Notes: generated from the sequence alone by a model not told the origin. Numbered from the stretch's first letter, positions 26,065 to 40,390 are shown. The stretch: DNA of 64,000 bases from Vigna angularis (GCF_016808095.1 NC_068970.1:11142501-11206500); one strand, 5' to 3'. Numbers and translations are program-made.

Positions 26065-28969
26065 CTAGCTGCATGCTGCAAGAATAACATTTGGTATATG
26101 AGCAAATACAATAGATAGAGGGCCAACTGTTATTGGCTTTGTTGAGTCTACATATATAGGCTCCAAAGGAGGAATTTCACCAGCTGAGTTTACACTTAAA
26201 ATTTTTCCATTTAGCAACATGATTTGGCTATGTAAATTCCTCTCTGGTGCTGTTAAATGGTACTCTCTTCTCGCTGGTTCATGCACTCCACTGCGAGGTA
26301 ACTTGTTAAATTTTAAGTCCACGTTCACTTCAACTGTGGTGCTGCTATCCAAGTTGAGCACTAATATTGTCACCCCTTTCTGTAAGAGAGAGTATCACAT
26401 CAGATTTCAAGTATATTACACCTACCATGTACAAATACATACACAGAACTTCTTCACTTACGGATTCCTTTGCACAGTGTGCATAAGTTCTTATCTTCTT
26501 TGTACCATAGAAGGTGGTTAAAAGGACACGCTGTCCCATGAGTCGGTGCCAAAGAAGTGCACTGTAAGAAAGAAAGCACAAATCCACAAAAATGTACTTC
26601 AAATGGGACCCCACTTTAATAAAACCTCATGTTGTTTAGAAGAAATGTGTTCCTTAATAAAGTGGCAAGCAATTAATGAAGCAAATATCACACACATGGG
26701 ATGACTGAATCTGATAAATCAGACAGTATTTAATTAGTGATGATGATGCTCATTGTTCAACTATGAAATTCATTTTTTAGTACCTGTAATAGTCTGGATT
26801 TGGCATGAAAGTACTAGTATTCAGTAAACCATAGTTTCCTCCTATCAAACTTTGTCTGCAGTATGTTCTGGTGTCATAAACAGCTGACATGCCAAGCTGG
26901 TCTAAATACCTGTGCTTAATATGATGGCTTTAGAAAATAAACCTGTAGGAATCTCTTTGTGTATTGACAAAGCAAGGGAAGATACACTAACCAGAAACTG
27001 TAGACAAATGCATCAGACACAAGATGATGTCCACTATTATAGGCCCCTCCTGCCTCACCAACCCATGATTTTGCCTTGTTTGTTGAATTTTGAAGTATAC
27101 CTTTGAGACTTCTGAAAGTGTCAGCCTCTCCATCCAGACGGGAAGGGTTAAGAATGCTTTCAATTAAGTGGTCATCAACTCCTGTAAGTAGCTTTGAGTT
27201 AGAAATGGAGACTAGGAAAACATGATAAATTTATATCCAGTGGGGAAGATACCTGGCCCAAGATTATAAATGTGGTGGGTGACCACATCTGCAGATTTAC
27301 CAGACTTGCTTATAAATTCCTTAAACCAATCTGCGTCAAAGAAGCCTCCAGGAGCAATAACTAGTGGCTTTGGTTCAATCCCTCTATATTCATTTTGAAC
27401 TATCTTTCTTAGAGAAGCAACATCAGAAGCATATTGATCTGCTGCAACACTTACCCCAATTCCATGTCCACACAATTCATTCCCTGCACGTAACAAAAGA
27501 CTCCCTAGTGGTTAGTCCACACACAAGATATCACATTGCTTATACAACACCACAGTTAATTCTAAAGAAGGAAAGTTGGCATTTTCTTTCTTGTAGCAAA
27601 ATAGTTTGATGATTACAACTATTTATATAAAAATTTAAATTTTTCAGGTGAACTCGTGCCGTGTGATAAAAGATAATGATAGCATTAACCCTTAAAATTT
27701 TAATGCCCAGTCTTATTGTTCCATTTGTTATGAGCGCAGCATAGTCTTACCAAGTTCCCAACCATGAATGTGGTACTTCTTTCTGACAGTGTATCGTATT
27801 AAAGATTCAGCATTGGTGTAGTTCCAAGGTCCAACAGCAAAACCAGACTTTATAGATTTTCCAGCAAGCTCATTTAATCCAAAGATAACCTTAGCCCTGA
27901 AATATACCTACCATTGATGTTAAACTTGTCAAAAACACAGTTGCCAAATCAACAAGATAAGTCTATTCAGTCCCAACCACACTCATGGTTGATGACTCAA
28001 AAGGGAAAACTGATTTTACCCTGCTTTCTGGAAAAAGCTGTTTAGCTCATCCCACCTCTTCATCGGTAAGCACCCTCGAGTGAAACCAAACATTTCATTA
28101 GCATTCAAAACAAAAGGAGTACAGGGTTCTCGATTATCTTCAGTTCCGTATATGACCTTGTCTTGCAAAGTGCCACCTACTCTAATTTTCATAGATGAAA
28201 AGGCTGCAAAACGTTCAAAGGCAATGATACCTTAATAAACTCCCAAAACTACAACGAATCATCCAACAAAATATCTGAAAAATGAAGTAATAAACAACCC
28301 AGCTGTGAATCCTTTCATACCTTTTACTGCATTTAACAAAATTTTGTTGTTGAGATCCTGCAACAGATAAAAGTTATAGATGTAAATTCCCTCTGACATT
28401 TAACAACTATATCAGATTCGGAAAGTTTGTGACATGACTAGAACCTTTACTGCTGGTAGAGGGGATAATCTCATCATTAAATGATCAGAGAATTATTATT
28501 TGAAAAAATAAATAGATCTTTTTGCAAAAATTATTGTTCAGAAAACAACCTAGACATGCATTCTAGATAGATTCGAGCATCATTCCGAAGAGGGAAAAAA
28601 GCCACCGTACAGCAAATGTTATTTATAAATAAAAGGAAGGAGACGCAAAAGCCATCTTACTATTCCGAAGAAAAAAAATGGCAGATTAAGAAACCTTGAG
28701 AAAAAAAAAATAATGGAACTAACCAGATTAAGCAGAGAAGCATGCCCCCAACTACATTTTCCATAGTCACATTTCTGAGGAGGCCACCAATCCAGAGTTG
28801 CACACACAAAATCATCATCAATCCTTCCAATAGCACATTTCCCATGAACTAAAACAATCCCTTTCTCAACTTCTCCCACTCTTGCACACATAGCACCCAC
28901 TGAAATGAAGCTTAAGCTTGCCAAGTACATCCATAGACACAGACCCAGAAGCCTTATCAGACAACCCAT
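26065..28969 (-). CDS. Heparanase-like protein, glycoside hydrolase family 79
   Basis: Minus-strand exons in coding order: 28969-28724, 28357-28321, 28203-28020, 27896-27751, 27483-27253, 27181-26992, 26909-26784, 26561-26462, 26379-26065. They encode 524 residues. A hydrophobic signal peptide (about residues 1-27) predicts secretion to the cell wall. An in-frame TAG 12-15 nt upstream of the ATG supports this start. The family text [20 protein letters not shown] follows. The proton donor is E207 in GNELCG and the nucleophile E324 in WVGEAGGAY. Plant GH79 enzymes cleave glucuronic acid residues, for example on arabinogalactan proteins or flavonoid glucuronides. The substrate here is not known. 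All introns are GT-AG and no lesion was seen. Confidence 0.94.
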
Positions 28970-31900
28970 TTCCAGATTCAGCTAAATTTAAGATCTTTGT
29001 GACTTTTCTCAAATGGGCTGCTGAGAATTCATAGAACTGAGGCTTTGCTACAGCAGCAGATTTTACTTGCTTGCCATAGAGACAAAAGAGTGCTGATAAT
29101 ATAATGACATAAAACTTCCTTCACAGGAAAGTTATGTTATGCCTGGCTGTTGCAAATGCTGGTGGAAAGAATGCAGCACTTATAAACTTGAGAATGCCTC
29201 CTCTGTCTCATCTGTTTACAGGTATCAGTTTCGAAAGAATCTTTAATAAATCACTGAGAATTTTTAATAATGCATATAAGTATAGAATAAATATATATTT
29301 CACTAACCATTTTCTTATAAATGTTAGATTGATTCAAAATTATTTTATAATTAATAATAATAATTATAAATATATGGACCAATCATATAATAATACCTAA
29401 ATGATATTAAAATATTATCAAAATAATGTTATTAAAGTATTATTATCCTTTCTCAAGTTGTGTACAAGTGTCACTTTTATTCAACACTTACTTTTTTTTA
29501 ATGATTAATGATGAGAAAAACAAAACTCTACTTGTGAGTTAATTTACTTTAATTAATTCAACTTATTTGATTTAATTACATCTTTATTTTCTAGACGCTG
29601 TAATTTAATGTAGTAATTAATCATTTCTCAATTATCATAAATGAAACAATTGTAGAATAGCTGTCTGATTAATCTCTGAAAAACCAATTAAACTCTATTG
29701 TTCAATAAAATAAGAAATTTACTATCTTCCATTTTTGCTTCGACTTTACTTTCTTGCTTAAGCTGTGTGAATATCAGTATAGATAACAATCATTCTTCCA
29801 TGTTAGTAGTAAATAACAAAAAAGATTATAATGATAGCTATTTCTTAAAGTATATAGTAGTAGTGCTTTGATAAAATCAAGAAAATAATGGTAGGTTTTT
29901 ATAATTTAAAGAAAATCTCTTATTGTTTTTCAAGTGAGCTTTTTTGCAATGTGAGAAATTTATAATGGAAGAAGAAATTAACGCGATTTTTGTTGCTAGT
30001 GGGGTCAGGACGAGGAAGAAAGTACAGAGAGGGTGAAACAGTGAACAGAGCAAGTTTCTGTGTTTTCAACTTGCATGGAAGAATTATTTGTATTTTGGAG
30101 TCGGCAAATCGAATATTGCATTTATATTTTGTTTTCTTTTATCATTTTGGCCGTATACAACACCATGATTTTTCTACGCTGTAAATGGTTGAGCGCAACG
30201 AAAAGATATGGATATGATGGTTACGCTTGAACCATCTTCATGTGACATATTGCTTCATTTCTATTTATGTTAAAGTGATTGAAAAAGTTTTATGCTTTGA
30301 AATGTTCGTTTGGTGCATCGTTCAATGTCAATAATTGTTGAACGTAAAATAAAATAAAAAATGAATATATGTTTATATACATATAACATATTTTTATTAG
30401 TAAATTTTTTTTAAAATAATACTAAAAACAAATCCGTAAAATCTTAATTCAAAGCAGACAAATCTTATTAATATAGACATGTATAAGTAGGTGTTTATTG
30501 AACCTTCTTACAGTAATGACTTGGACTAGGGATGAACTAAGTGAGGAAGGCTTGATTTGGTGGTCACGGAATTATTATTTTTCCTTTCATTCGGACATTG
30601 CTTTCATGGTCACAACTTGTGTTCTCTTAGATTGGTTTGGATTGGATAACGTTTTTGTGCCAAACAATTTTTAGGAAGGTTTTTATTACAGTTTAAATCA
30701 TTTTGTGTTTTTGTTTTCTGCTGACACCATCCTGCAACACTCTTTATTCTATTCCCCTTTAGTTTTCTAACCATTTTTGTTTTCTTAATACTAAAGGTAA
30801 AATGATTTGATTGAGTTATAACAACTTCCTTAGTATAGTTTTGTGTTTTTGTTTACTGTCATTAAAATGATTAAAAATATAAGATGTTATTTTTAGAAAA
30901 ATGACATTCTTATGTTTATGGTGTTTTTTAAACTTTATGTCAATTAAACACTTATCATTTATAGACTCATAAAAGTCATAAATGTTACCATTAAATCATC
31001 ATTTATTTTCTATTATTATCTAATAACTACAATATTAAACTAATGACGTTATTCTCTAAAACTGACAAAACTCTTAAACAAAATTAAATTTAACATATTT
31101 AAGTTTATCTTTTAAAAGTTACATTCTTTATATGTTTCTAACAACAAATGGATCCGTTTCATACAAATTCAAGAAAAAATTCTTTCTGGTTCTGTGAAAG
31201 TAAAATGGTTAGCTGGCACAAGAAAAAATAGACCATTAGGTGATGCATAAACGAAAGAAAAAGTTCTGAAATTGGTGCCGAGCCCACCAACTGTTTGTTG
31301 TTTTGCAAGATGAGTGCGTAGATGGTATTCAAATGTAACTAATGTGATGAAAATTGAAAGCCAAAAAGTGTTCCAATTTTATGAAGTGGAAAGTGTCTCT
31401 CTCAAATTTACATGCCCCCATTGAAGTACTACAATCATCTCTACTCCATTATCACTAGCTGTGGTCCAGAGCATTGATTTGTTGAGCTACTACTATACCT
31501 TCTCATATGCACCTATGGTTGATGGATATAATTGGTTGATTGGGTCCATCTTTGCCCATATTGTTTATAATTTTAAAGTATTTCAGACACTTTGGATTAG
31601 GATGAATGGGAGCATACACACAATTATTCTTTGTTGTTTTGTTTTCCCTTGTATTAGAGGGAAAGGTATCATTGTTTGGTGAAATATTTGTTCAGTCCAA
31701 ATTGACCTTAAAAGACACAATTACAATTGAAAAAGGAAATGTATTACTTTCCCTACTTCAGTTGTCATCCACTGCGCCACATTAATCTTCATAAATTATA
31801 ATTAACAATTGGTATCTTAAAATGACAACTTTATAAAAGAGTTTTCTTTTAATAAAAATAGTATTGTGATGAGTTTTTCAGAATTGGATTTTTTTATAGA

Positions 31901-32603
31901 ATGAATTTCTTCTGTATAAAACTAATTTTGAATGTAGTTGTGGATCTGAATCTAATGTTAGGTGACTTTTTGCGAAATCCCAAATACATGAAAGAGTGAA
32001 AAAGTTGTGATTGTTTCCCTCTTTCTAGGGTTAGCTTTTCAAACCTTTGACCCAAAAAGGTGGGACCTTTACGGAACCAGCAGGAATTAACTACCTTAGT
32101 TACACTAATATTTTCATGTTCAGAAACATAAAAAAATATTCTGTTCTTTTACAAATAGATTGCAAAAAAAATGAAAGAGTATAAGGTCGTACGTTATGAT
32201 GTAAAAGAGATTAAAATAAAAACTTCACTGGGCCAGTATGGTTTTCACGACCGGGTGTTTCTTCCTGCATTCTACTTTTTTTTTCTTTTCACACCTCTAT
32301 AAAACTTAAACTATCCTTCATTAAAATTATATAAAAAAATTTACATTTATTTTTTTTATCCTTCATTAAAATTATAATAAAAATATTTAAATTAATACTT
32401 TTTATACTTTTTGAATTGAATATGTCAAAATATATTTTCAAATTTAAAAATATCTTTCAGAATATTCAATTTAAAATAATAATCAAGTATGTATAAGATA
32501 TTTTGAAATCTGAATAATATATTTTAGAACGTTTAATTTAAAATATAAAAATATTTTTTAGATTAAATATTTTAAAAAATATTTTCAAATTTTGAAACTG
32601 TAT
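28970..32603. other. Intergenic DNA; promoter side of the heparanase-like gene, otherwise no gene seen
   Basis: The first few hundred bases must hold the promoter of the minus-strand GH79 gene. The rest is AT-rich with no convincing coding frame. Frames near 29990-30184 and 31461-31682 are isolated, show no recognisable domain and have no exon partners. Confidence 0.6.
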
Positions 32604-34003
32604 TGTATAACTAGTCAGTTAGCCAAAGACCGTGCAACTAACCATTCATTAAAAAATGACTGAAAATTAATTTGGACAATAATAACAATTAATGAACAGT
32701 TAAGTAGAATAATAGTTATTTATTGGTGATTAATGAGTCAAATTTAATAGTAAGCTCATTATAATATTTATAAATATATATATGATGAAAAAAGTGGGGA
32801 ATTGACTTTAATTATTAATTTTTATTACAAGATTATTACGTAAAGTCATTGACTTGAACGCAAAGTCATTGACTTGAACGCAAAGTCATTGACTTGAGTG
32901 TCGGAGTGTCCTCTATAGACACTCTTCTCATGGCTAAGACAAAGAGAAGAAAGAGAACATCATAACCTAGATGATGAAACAAACAACTTTAAATGCTTTG
33001 AATAAAAGATCTCAACCCTACCCGAACAGAAACCAAAAAATATTTTTATTTTCTGAACTAAATGAATGTAATATATTTATAGATTCAAAAATAAAAAAAT
33101 GTAAAAAAAACAAAATTATAGAATGATGGATGCGGAATGCATGCCATTTTATTGAATCTTCGATGTAGAGGTTCCAAACAAGAGGTCGAGCGGAGATGAT
33201 TCAGGACAAAATGGAAGACAACATGTCTGTCGAGCTGGACAGCATATTGAAAATTATGAAGGTACAGGAAAAAAAAATGGGGGTACAGAGAGTTAACTAT
33301 AGAACTTTTAGTTTATCAAACTAATTTTGGAGTCCAATTTTTATTTTTTTTTCATATTACACTTAATTTAATATATTAAAAGAGTAGCATACTTTGTAAT
33401 ACTAAAATTGGTATAACTATGAAATAAATAAATAAATAAATAAAAATGTCACCTAAACACAACCCGACTTTCAAATTTCAAGTAGGATGTGCATTAAGTT
33501 TTATTTTGTCTACCTAATTTTCAATTTGATTTTCATAGCTTAAGTGGTAAATAATTGTTTCGCCTAAGTGAGTTGGGTCTCATACTCAAAACACTCTAAG
33601 TTGTCCTAAAGATTGATAATGATTCTTCATTATCCAAGTTGTGATTTTTTTTCTTTTTTTCCTTGTCCTGATGGGGCGAGTACTTGTCAAAAGATATTAT
33701 GTGATTTACTTAATAATTCTTGTAATAAAGATGAGTAATCATAGTTAAATGACTTACCTTTTTTTTCATACATATATTTATAAACATAATGAGTTTACCA
33801 TTAGGTCTGACTCATTAATCACCAATAAATGACTTTCATTATTCCTATTAATCTATAATCAATGACTATTATTTTCCTTAATTGTCCATTAATAATTATT
33901 ATTGTCTATATTAGTTATCAATTAATGACTATTTTAGACCGACCGGTCATTTTCTTGCTTAATAGTCGACTGCCCAGTCCTTGACTGACCGGGTGGTCAT
34001 ACA
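32604..34003. repeat. Inverted pair of LTR-like arms (about 1.4 kb)
   Basis: The left arm (32604 to about 32843) begins TGTATAACTAGTCAGTT. The right arm (about 33703-34003), read in reverse, begins TGTATGACCACCCGGTCAG. They align for about 240-300 bp and share strings such as TATTTATTGGTGATTAATGA. The left arm leads into GACTTGAGTGTCGGAGTGTC, typical of plant LTRs. The arrangement could be two solo LTRs in opposite orientation or a fold-back element. The 860 bp between the arms holds no gene. Confidence 0.6.
32839..32898. repeat. 20 bp tandem repeat, three copies
   Basis: The unit CGCAAAGTCATTGACTTGAA occurs three times head to tail; the first copy has T for C and the last diverges at its end. 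It lies in the LTR-like sequence just past the left inverted arm. Confidence 0.9.
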
Positions 34004-34270
34004 GTACACTGATAAATTTGATATTTTTTAGAATGAGTTTAAATTATGTTTTCAATTACAGAATAAGTTTTATATTATTTTTAAAATAAATTTTTAAAAA
34101 TTATTTACTAAAAATTATGAATATTGTGTATATGTAGCATAGTATTATATATTATTCATTTTAATATATACTATTAAATGTTTTCTTAAATTAACATTTA
34201 TTTTGCAATATTAAGAGTGATACAATGTACATGTAAATTAAATTGACTTAATCTTGTATATTATCAACAA

Positions 34271-34382
<112 letters not shown>

Positions 34383-35138
34383 TATTTTGTTTAATTTTTG
34401 TGAATAAATAGAAAATTTTAATAATTTTTCATAGTAAGATAAAATAATTAAAATTAAGTAAATAAATAAGATTTAACTAAGCAGCATAAAAAAATTAAAT
34501 GTGAATTTTCTTACTTGAGTAAGCATAATCTTAAAATAAGATAAGAAGAACAACCTGTGGCTTAAACGAAGGGTTCCGGGAAAAAAAAAACATATATTGT
34601 TTGTGAAATTATGAAGAGGTTTTACGTAATTTTCAATAGACAAAATAGATTTGAACTTTTCAAAGTTACGAGTGGATCAAATATTCATCTCAAATTGATT
34701 CTCACCTATTTGGATTAGTTTACTACTTTTTACTTCATTAAATGAATTTGATTGACATGAGAAAAAATATTTTAAACATAAGACATTATAGAAAACACCT
34801 AATTCAAAGTAACGCTTAAAACAAATTATTTTTAATTAGATATATTTAAAACAATTATTTTTGTAACGATGGTTATAGGTTATGATTTGCAATTGAAATG
34901 AAAACCAATCAGCTTATTATCATTTATTTAAAGAATTTAAATTTGAATAATTAATGAATTGATTATATGATTGAAATATATTAAGGTAACTTGTTATGCA
35001 TTTACAGAAGTGATAGTTGTTTGAAATTCAATGCTAACACTACATGTCATGATTTATTACATCTCATTCTTTCAATATGTAGGTCAATTTTTTTTTTACC
35101 AAAGCTTTAACATGCTTAAATTTTATGTCAATTATATG

Positions 35139-35410
35139 TTAGAAAGTGGGTTGAAGCCTAACTCAACCTCACGTCGAGGTATAAACAACTCGTGCATGAT
35201 AGTAGAAATTGGATGGTCCGATAACGGGTGGAATAGAAGAATAAAATGTCCACTTAGAATTTGCTGGGATAGGTTCTAACCAGGACTCTGATATCATATT
35301 AGAAGGTGAATTTAAGTCTATCTCAACCCCACAAAATCCACTTTTAAGATGAGATTTGCACCCACTTATAAACTATGAATTGACTTTATCTCTAGTCGAT
35401 GTGAAACTTC
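35139..35410. repeat. Dispersed repeat with internally duplicated ends
   Basis: The string TTAGAAAGTGGGTTGAAGCC near 35139 recurs in diverged form (TTAGAAGGTGAATTTAAGTC) near 35300. It is followed by AAGATGAGATTTGCACCCAC near 35346. Related text is present near 20046-20125 in transporter intron 9. The pattern resembles an abundant legume dispersed repeat; its class is not known to me. Confidence 0.5.
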
Positions 35411-37305
35411 CAACATTGTGCAGTAATATATATTTTCATGTTTATATGTATTTCTTACATTCTATCTTCTACCTTTATTTTTATTTTTTTGTTGTCTCTT
35501 TATGTTTTGTTATTTATTTTTATTTTATTTAAAACAAAAGATTTAATTTTACGAAAAGAATTTATTTAGTAAAGCAAAAAAAATGTATTATAGTATTTGT
35601 TAAGACAAGAATCATGGGTAAGCAATGTTTCTTCTTATACGATGAATCCATTTTTCAAACCAATGAGCACATTGATTGGACTCACAAAAAGACATGTTGG
35701 AATGACTCAAAAGATGATTATGAAATGACCTTATATGAGATGAAACGTAGATCTTCAAACACTAACTTTAATCATATATAATTCATATACGACAATTTTG
35801 AAAACCCGCATTCCAAATCAATTAATTATTTTATCAAAATTTTGAGTTAGATAAACATAAAAGAGAACTCAGTCAAACACGTTAAAAAAGCAAAATTAAC
35901 CACACTCAAATAACATAAGGATGCCTTAAAATGATTCTGAATGAAGGTTTAATACCAAACTACTTTTTATTAAAAAAAATAGGAGAATATTAATTATTAA
36001 TCGGTAGAATGTTTATAATAATTTTAAGATAAATACCTAAATAGTCTCCACAATCTCGTATTCCAGTATTAAAATTAATATTTTATAATAATAATATTAT
36101 TATTATTATAATTATATTTATTTTTGTAGTAGTAATAATATGAGTAACACTTAGCTGTCCAGAGGAGAGACGCGCCCAGGAAGATAAAATAAAATTATTC
36201 AGAAAAAAATTATTTAATATTTGTAATGATCAGTGCAAAAAGTTAATTTTAATGATTATGTTTTAAGAAAATGAATAATGAGAGAAGTAACAGTTATAAT
36301 ATCTTTAAAATGTTTTAAACCACGATATTCAAAAATCAAACAATTGTTTAAGTTGATAACCTCATACCTTTAGTTTTTTAACCGGTTTTTCAGCAGTCTA
36401 ATTTTAAAACACTTAGATTAGCAACCTACGTTAAACGTTTCCTCTGTCAATCGCACGTAGCATTCTCGGAAACTGCTCTGTTCCTTTTATATTATTCGTC
36501 GTTCTCCTTCCATTTTTAATGATTGGATTTTGTAAAACTAGCATTCCGTCTGCAACTTCAAATTAAGAACCCTTTTCTACCTTCTGTAGTAATCTCCCAA
36601 CAGCTTGCACGGGAAGAGAAAGGCATATCTTAAAATTACTATATATGTATTTAACCATTAATGCAGTGACGGTATATTAGAAGCAGATTCAAAGAGAGAC
36701 TACTCGCATAACATGAATTTGAGAATGCTTCATCAATGATTTAGTCTGAGAATGCTTCATCAAGCCGAATGCTTGTGGCCAGAAATATTTTTACTACTTT
36801 TAAATGAGTACTATGTTACAGAAGTATTCCTGTCCCAAATTAGCCGAAGTAAAACAACTGAAAGAGTTGTTCTGAATTTTAGTGTAGTCTTTTTAGGCAT
36901 TTTAACTATAAAAAAATGTAAATCAGATAGCAAATCCCAAATTTTATATATAGACACACAATAATATTAATGGAATACTTTATATTTTTTTTTATGATTT
37001 ACTTTTTTGACATACCACCGCCTGCTATAAGACTGATAGATCCATTGCACACAGTCATACAGTCTCCACAAACTTGGTCAACAAAAGTGCAGCTGCTTAA
37101 CATTCACTATATAATTATGGATTGAGCAGTTTCAACTTCTCATAACTTATTTGAATATATATTTCATGCCCCCCGGACATGTTTTTCGGGGTTTAAGGTT
37201 TAAGACTTGGATTAGAAATGTAGTCATTTCCTAAGGGCAACAATGATGCAAGAAATGTGTATGTTGGATCATTCCTTGAAAAAATCCTTTCAGCGCCAGC
37301 ATGAT

Positions 37306-40300
37306 TCACATAAAGGAGCGCATGCGAGGCCTGGTTATAGACTGTGCCCCATCGACGTATATGGTTGTTCCAGTCATGTAGCATGATCCATCACTGATTA
37401 GATAAATGACAGTAGACGCCAGATCATTCTTAACATCAAGCCATCTCTCAAGCGGTGCAGCCTCCTTCACCAATTTCTCTGCTCTTTCCCTTCCCACGGA
37501 TAATGGAAATTCATCTTGCAGGTGCAGGCCTCGGGCAATGGCATTAACTCTGATCTGGTACTTCCCTATCTCCAAAGCCGAAGCCTGAAGATAAACAAGT
37601 AGTATTAGATAGGAATAACATCAAAGTGTACCAACCAACCTGTCTAATATTTCCAAATTTGACACGGAACTATTGGATTGTGTGGTTGCCTACTTAGTTA
37701 ATTATTCAGCAGTAGTAGATATCAGAGGCTTAAATATCAGAAGTTCAGTGCAGAAGAACAGGAACTTCTAGTTTGGTGTACTACTAGTATGGGCTTTAGC
37801 TTTAGCCAAAGTGCAACAGGGAAAGTTCATGGTCAATCAAGAACACATAAGATGAATTTTATCATGCCTTATAGCACCTCTATTGTAGCTACATAAATTT
37901 GTTAACCGGCCAAAAGCATTCCAATTTGGCAGATCAATATCACCTCTTTCTTTTGCTTTCGGAAACTAATCAAAATAACTCTAAAACAAGCACCGCATTG
38001 GGGCATATCACCTTCGCCAAATCAAATCTTGCCACCATGTTGCCCACTCTTCCACTTCATTCGAATCAATTTTATATTGATCACAGCCTTATCATCCAAT
38101 TCAATTACCAAATCAGATCCTTTATATTCATGAATTTTCTACAGAAGTTTAGAATAGAAGCGGTCTTCCACGTAGAAAGATTACAAGAATAAATTACATA
38201 TTTGGTGTATATGATAGAAAAAATAAAGGTAACAGAATTACAAAATAGATGGGGATAACTATTAAGGTAGATGAAACAGAAAGGGGATCAGAAGTTTTAA
38301 TAGTGGTCATGATGAGAACTTAAGGAAGTTGATTGACTATCTCAAGCTTCAAGGTTAGAATCCATGGTTTGGTTAAAGGGTGTTTATTGGTTCATTGTTA
38401 TTGAATCTTGGAAGGTTTCTTGAGGTGTTCTTTGTGGATCTGTGTAAAGGTTTATGCAGGAGTAGAAGATGATTTCAGGAACTCATAAGGGTGGGAGTTT
38501 AAGGTAGGATTAGTGAAGGGTTTTTGTCGCTAGCCAAATTCAAGTTGGTGGCTAGTGTTTTTGGGTGGTCAAGCATGTCTGTATTATGCACGGACTCGAA
38601 GAAAAATAAAGAAGCTAGAAAAAAGGAGATTACCTTCCGAGAGACTTAGAAGCTGATAAAAAAAAAGGAGAGAATTATAAGAAAACGAAAGAAAAGAATA
38701 AAGAAGGAAAGATTACCTTCCGAAAGTTAACGAGATTATAATTCAAAAAGAGGCTAGAAGTCCAAGAATCTTGCACCACTCCAACTCAAGAGATAAACAA
38801 GGATGTGATAATTGTTCTTGAGACCTAACTATCAAGATAAGAATCTTAAGGGGAGAAACTCTCTACTTTTCACAAGTTCTCAAGCTTAACTGCAAATGTT
38901 CTCAAATTACTTTTTATTTCTAATCAAAGTAAAAGTGTTTACAAAGTGACCAAACACAAGGCTATTAACTAAGAAGTCTCTTCTAACATCTTTCCTAGCT
39001 AACCTTATACCTAAACAAAAAGTTTATTACACGTAAGTTCTATCTATTTTCTTCAAGAGTTCTTTCGCCATATAGAGCTCTTCCTTTACCTCCTTTCATT
39101 TATCTTCATCCATAGTTTGAAGTGGTCCCTCCATATCCATGATCACGTAATATTCCTATATTTTTACCCTTCTGCAGGGTGAGATAGTGAACAAGGGATT
39201 GCAATTGAATCATCCTTCTGAAAATTCTTATTTTTTTAACAACCAACAAAGGTAAAAAGAATGATTCGGGTGTAATTAGTTTCAAACTGCATAGAGAACC
39301 ACGTTCTCTGAACAAAATGTCAACAAAATTTTTTGTAAGAAACTCCGTTACACACTAGGACACGTCTTATCTCTAAGTCGTGAAAATCTCAATTTCTATA
39401 AGAGAAGAATACGAAAAGCTAAAATAAATCTAACTTCTTCTGCAGAGTAAAATGCACCTCAAAAGTTAAGCTATATAAGTTTATTTTAGAAAAAAAGTCT
39501 AACTTTTTTTTCTCTTATAAATAATTATCGAAAAACCCTATGCAAACAAAACCTAGGTATAAAATGCACGAAATTTGATACACCGATTTAAAAATAAAAA
39601 TTAAACAATATCAATCGCAATTACGAGGTGATTTGTAGAAGCAAAAACTAAAACTAAAAAAAGAAAGTTATAATTAGTCTTACCCTCACTAATTGCTGCA
39701 CTCCTGCCAAGACAGAGGCATATGCAGCAGCTCCCGGATACAAACCCCTTTCAGCGCCAAGTATGGAGGTTAAAAAGACGATGGAGCCCCCGGCGTTGAT
39801 ATCCCGCATCCTTCGGCCAACAGCTTTTAACAAGAACCAAGCAGCCATAAAATTTATCTTCACTATTTTCTTAAACTCACTCTCAGCTAACTCAATATGC
39901 TCTTGCATTTTTCCTGTCAAGAATTGTCGGAAGCCCAATTCAATTAAGCTCAAATGTTCACGTTCGTTCCTCAAGCAACAATACCTCATTCATGTCATAA
40001 CAATTTACCTTCGTAACTGTAACAGTTGACAAAAGCATCCAATTTCCCCAAAATCTGGCATGCCTGATCAACAGAGTGTTGGAAAACCGATTCGCTCTGG
40101 TCTTCCATGTTCAATTCAACGACCTGCACAGTGCCTTTGTCAGATAGGGAGAGGGAATCCATGATTCTGTGCGCGATGCTCCGCAGGCAACTCTCATCTC
40201 CCAGCAAAACCAACCTGAAGGGATCGATCATGCATTACCAAATAAGAAACTAATAAAGGAAGAAATAGCAAAAAGTGTTCGGAAGCGAGAGAGTTCACCT

Positions 40301-40390
40301 GCACCCTTGCTTAGCTAAATGGAAAACGATACCCTGCGAAACTTCGTCGCCATTTGAGGTCAGCAGCACTTTCTTCCCTGACTTCTCCAT
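37306..40390 (-). CDS. Atypical short-chain dehydrogenase/reductase (NAD(P)-binding Rossmann fold)
   Basis: Minus-strand exons in coding order: 40390-40299, 40214-40009, 39913-39684, 37584-37306. They encode 268 residues, the usual size of a classical SDR. The C-terminal region (VKIN near 117, GGSIVFLTS at 141-149, YPGAAAYAS at 158-166, [11 protein letters not shown] near the end) is clearly SDR. The nucleotide-binding TGxxxGIG motif is replaced by [11 protein letters not shown] (11-21), and the NNAG motif is unrecognisable. Asn120, Ser149 and Tyr164 of the tetrad are present, but the Lys expected at 168 is Leu. Catalysis may therefore be altered or lost. Plant relatives are annotated only as Rossmann-fold proteins. 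The last intron (37585-39683) is 2.1 kb and carries unclassified purine-rich sequence near 38580-38720. Confidence 0.88.

Noticed and set aside
37899..38192. 97-codon plus-strand frame in the last SDR intron
   Set aside because: It is on the opposite strand within a 2.1 kb intron, with no recognisable domain. Probably chance.
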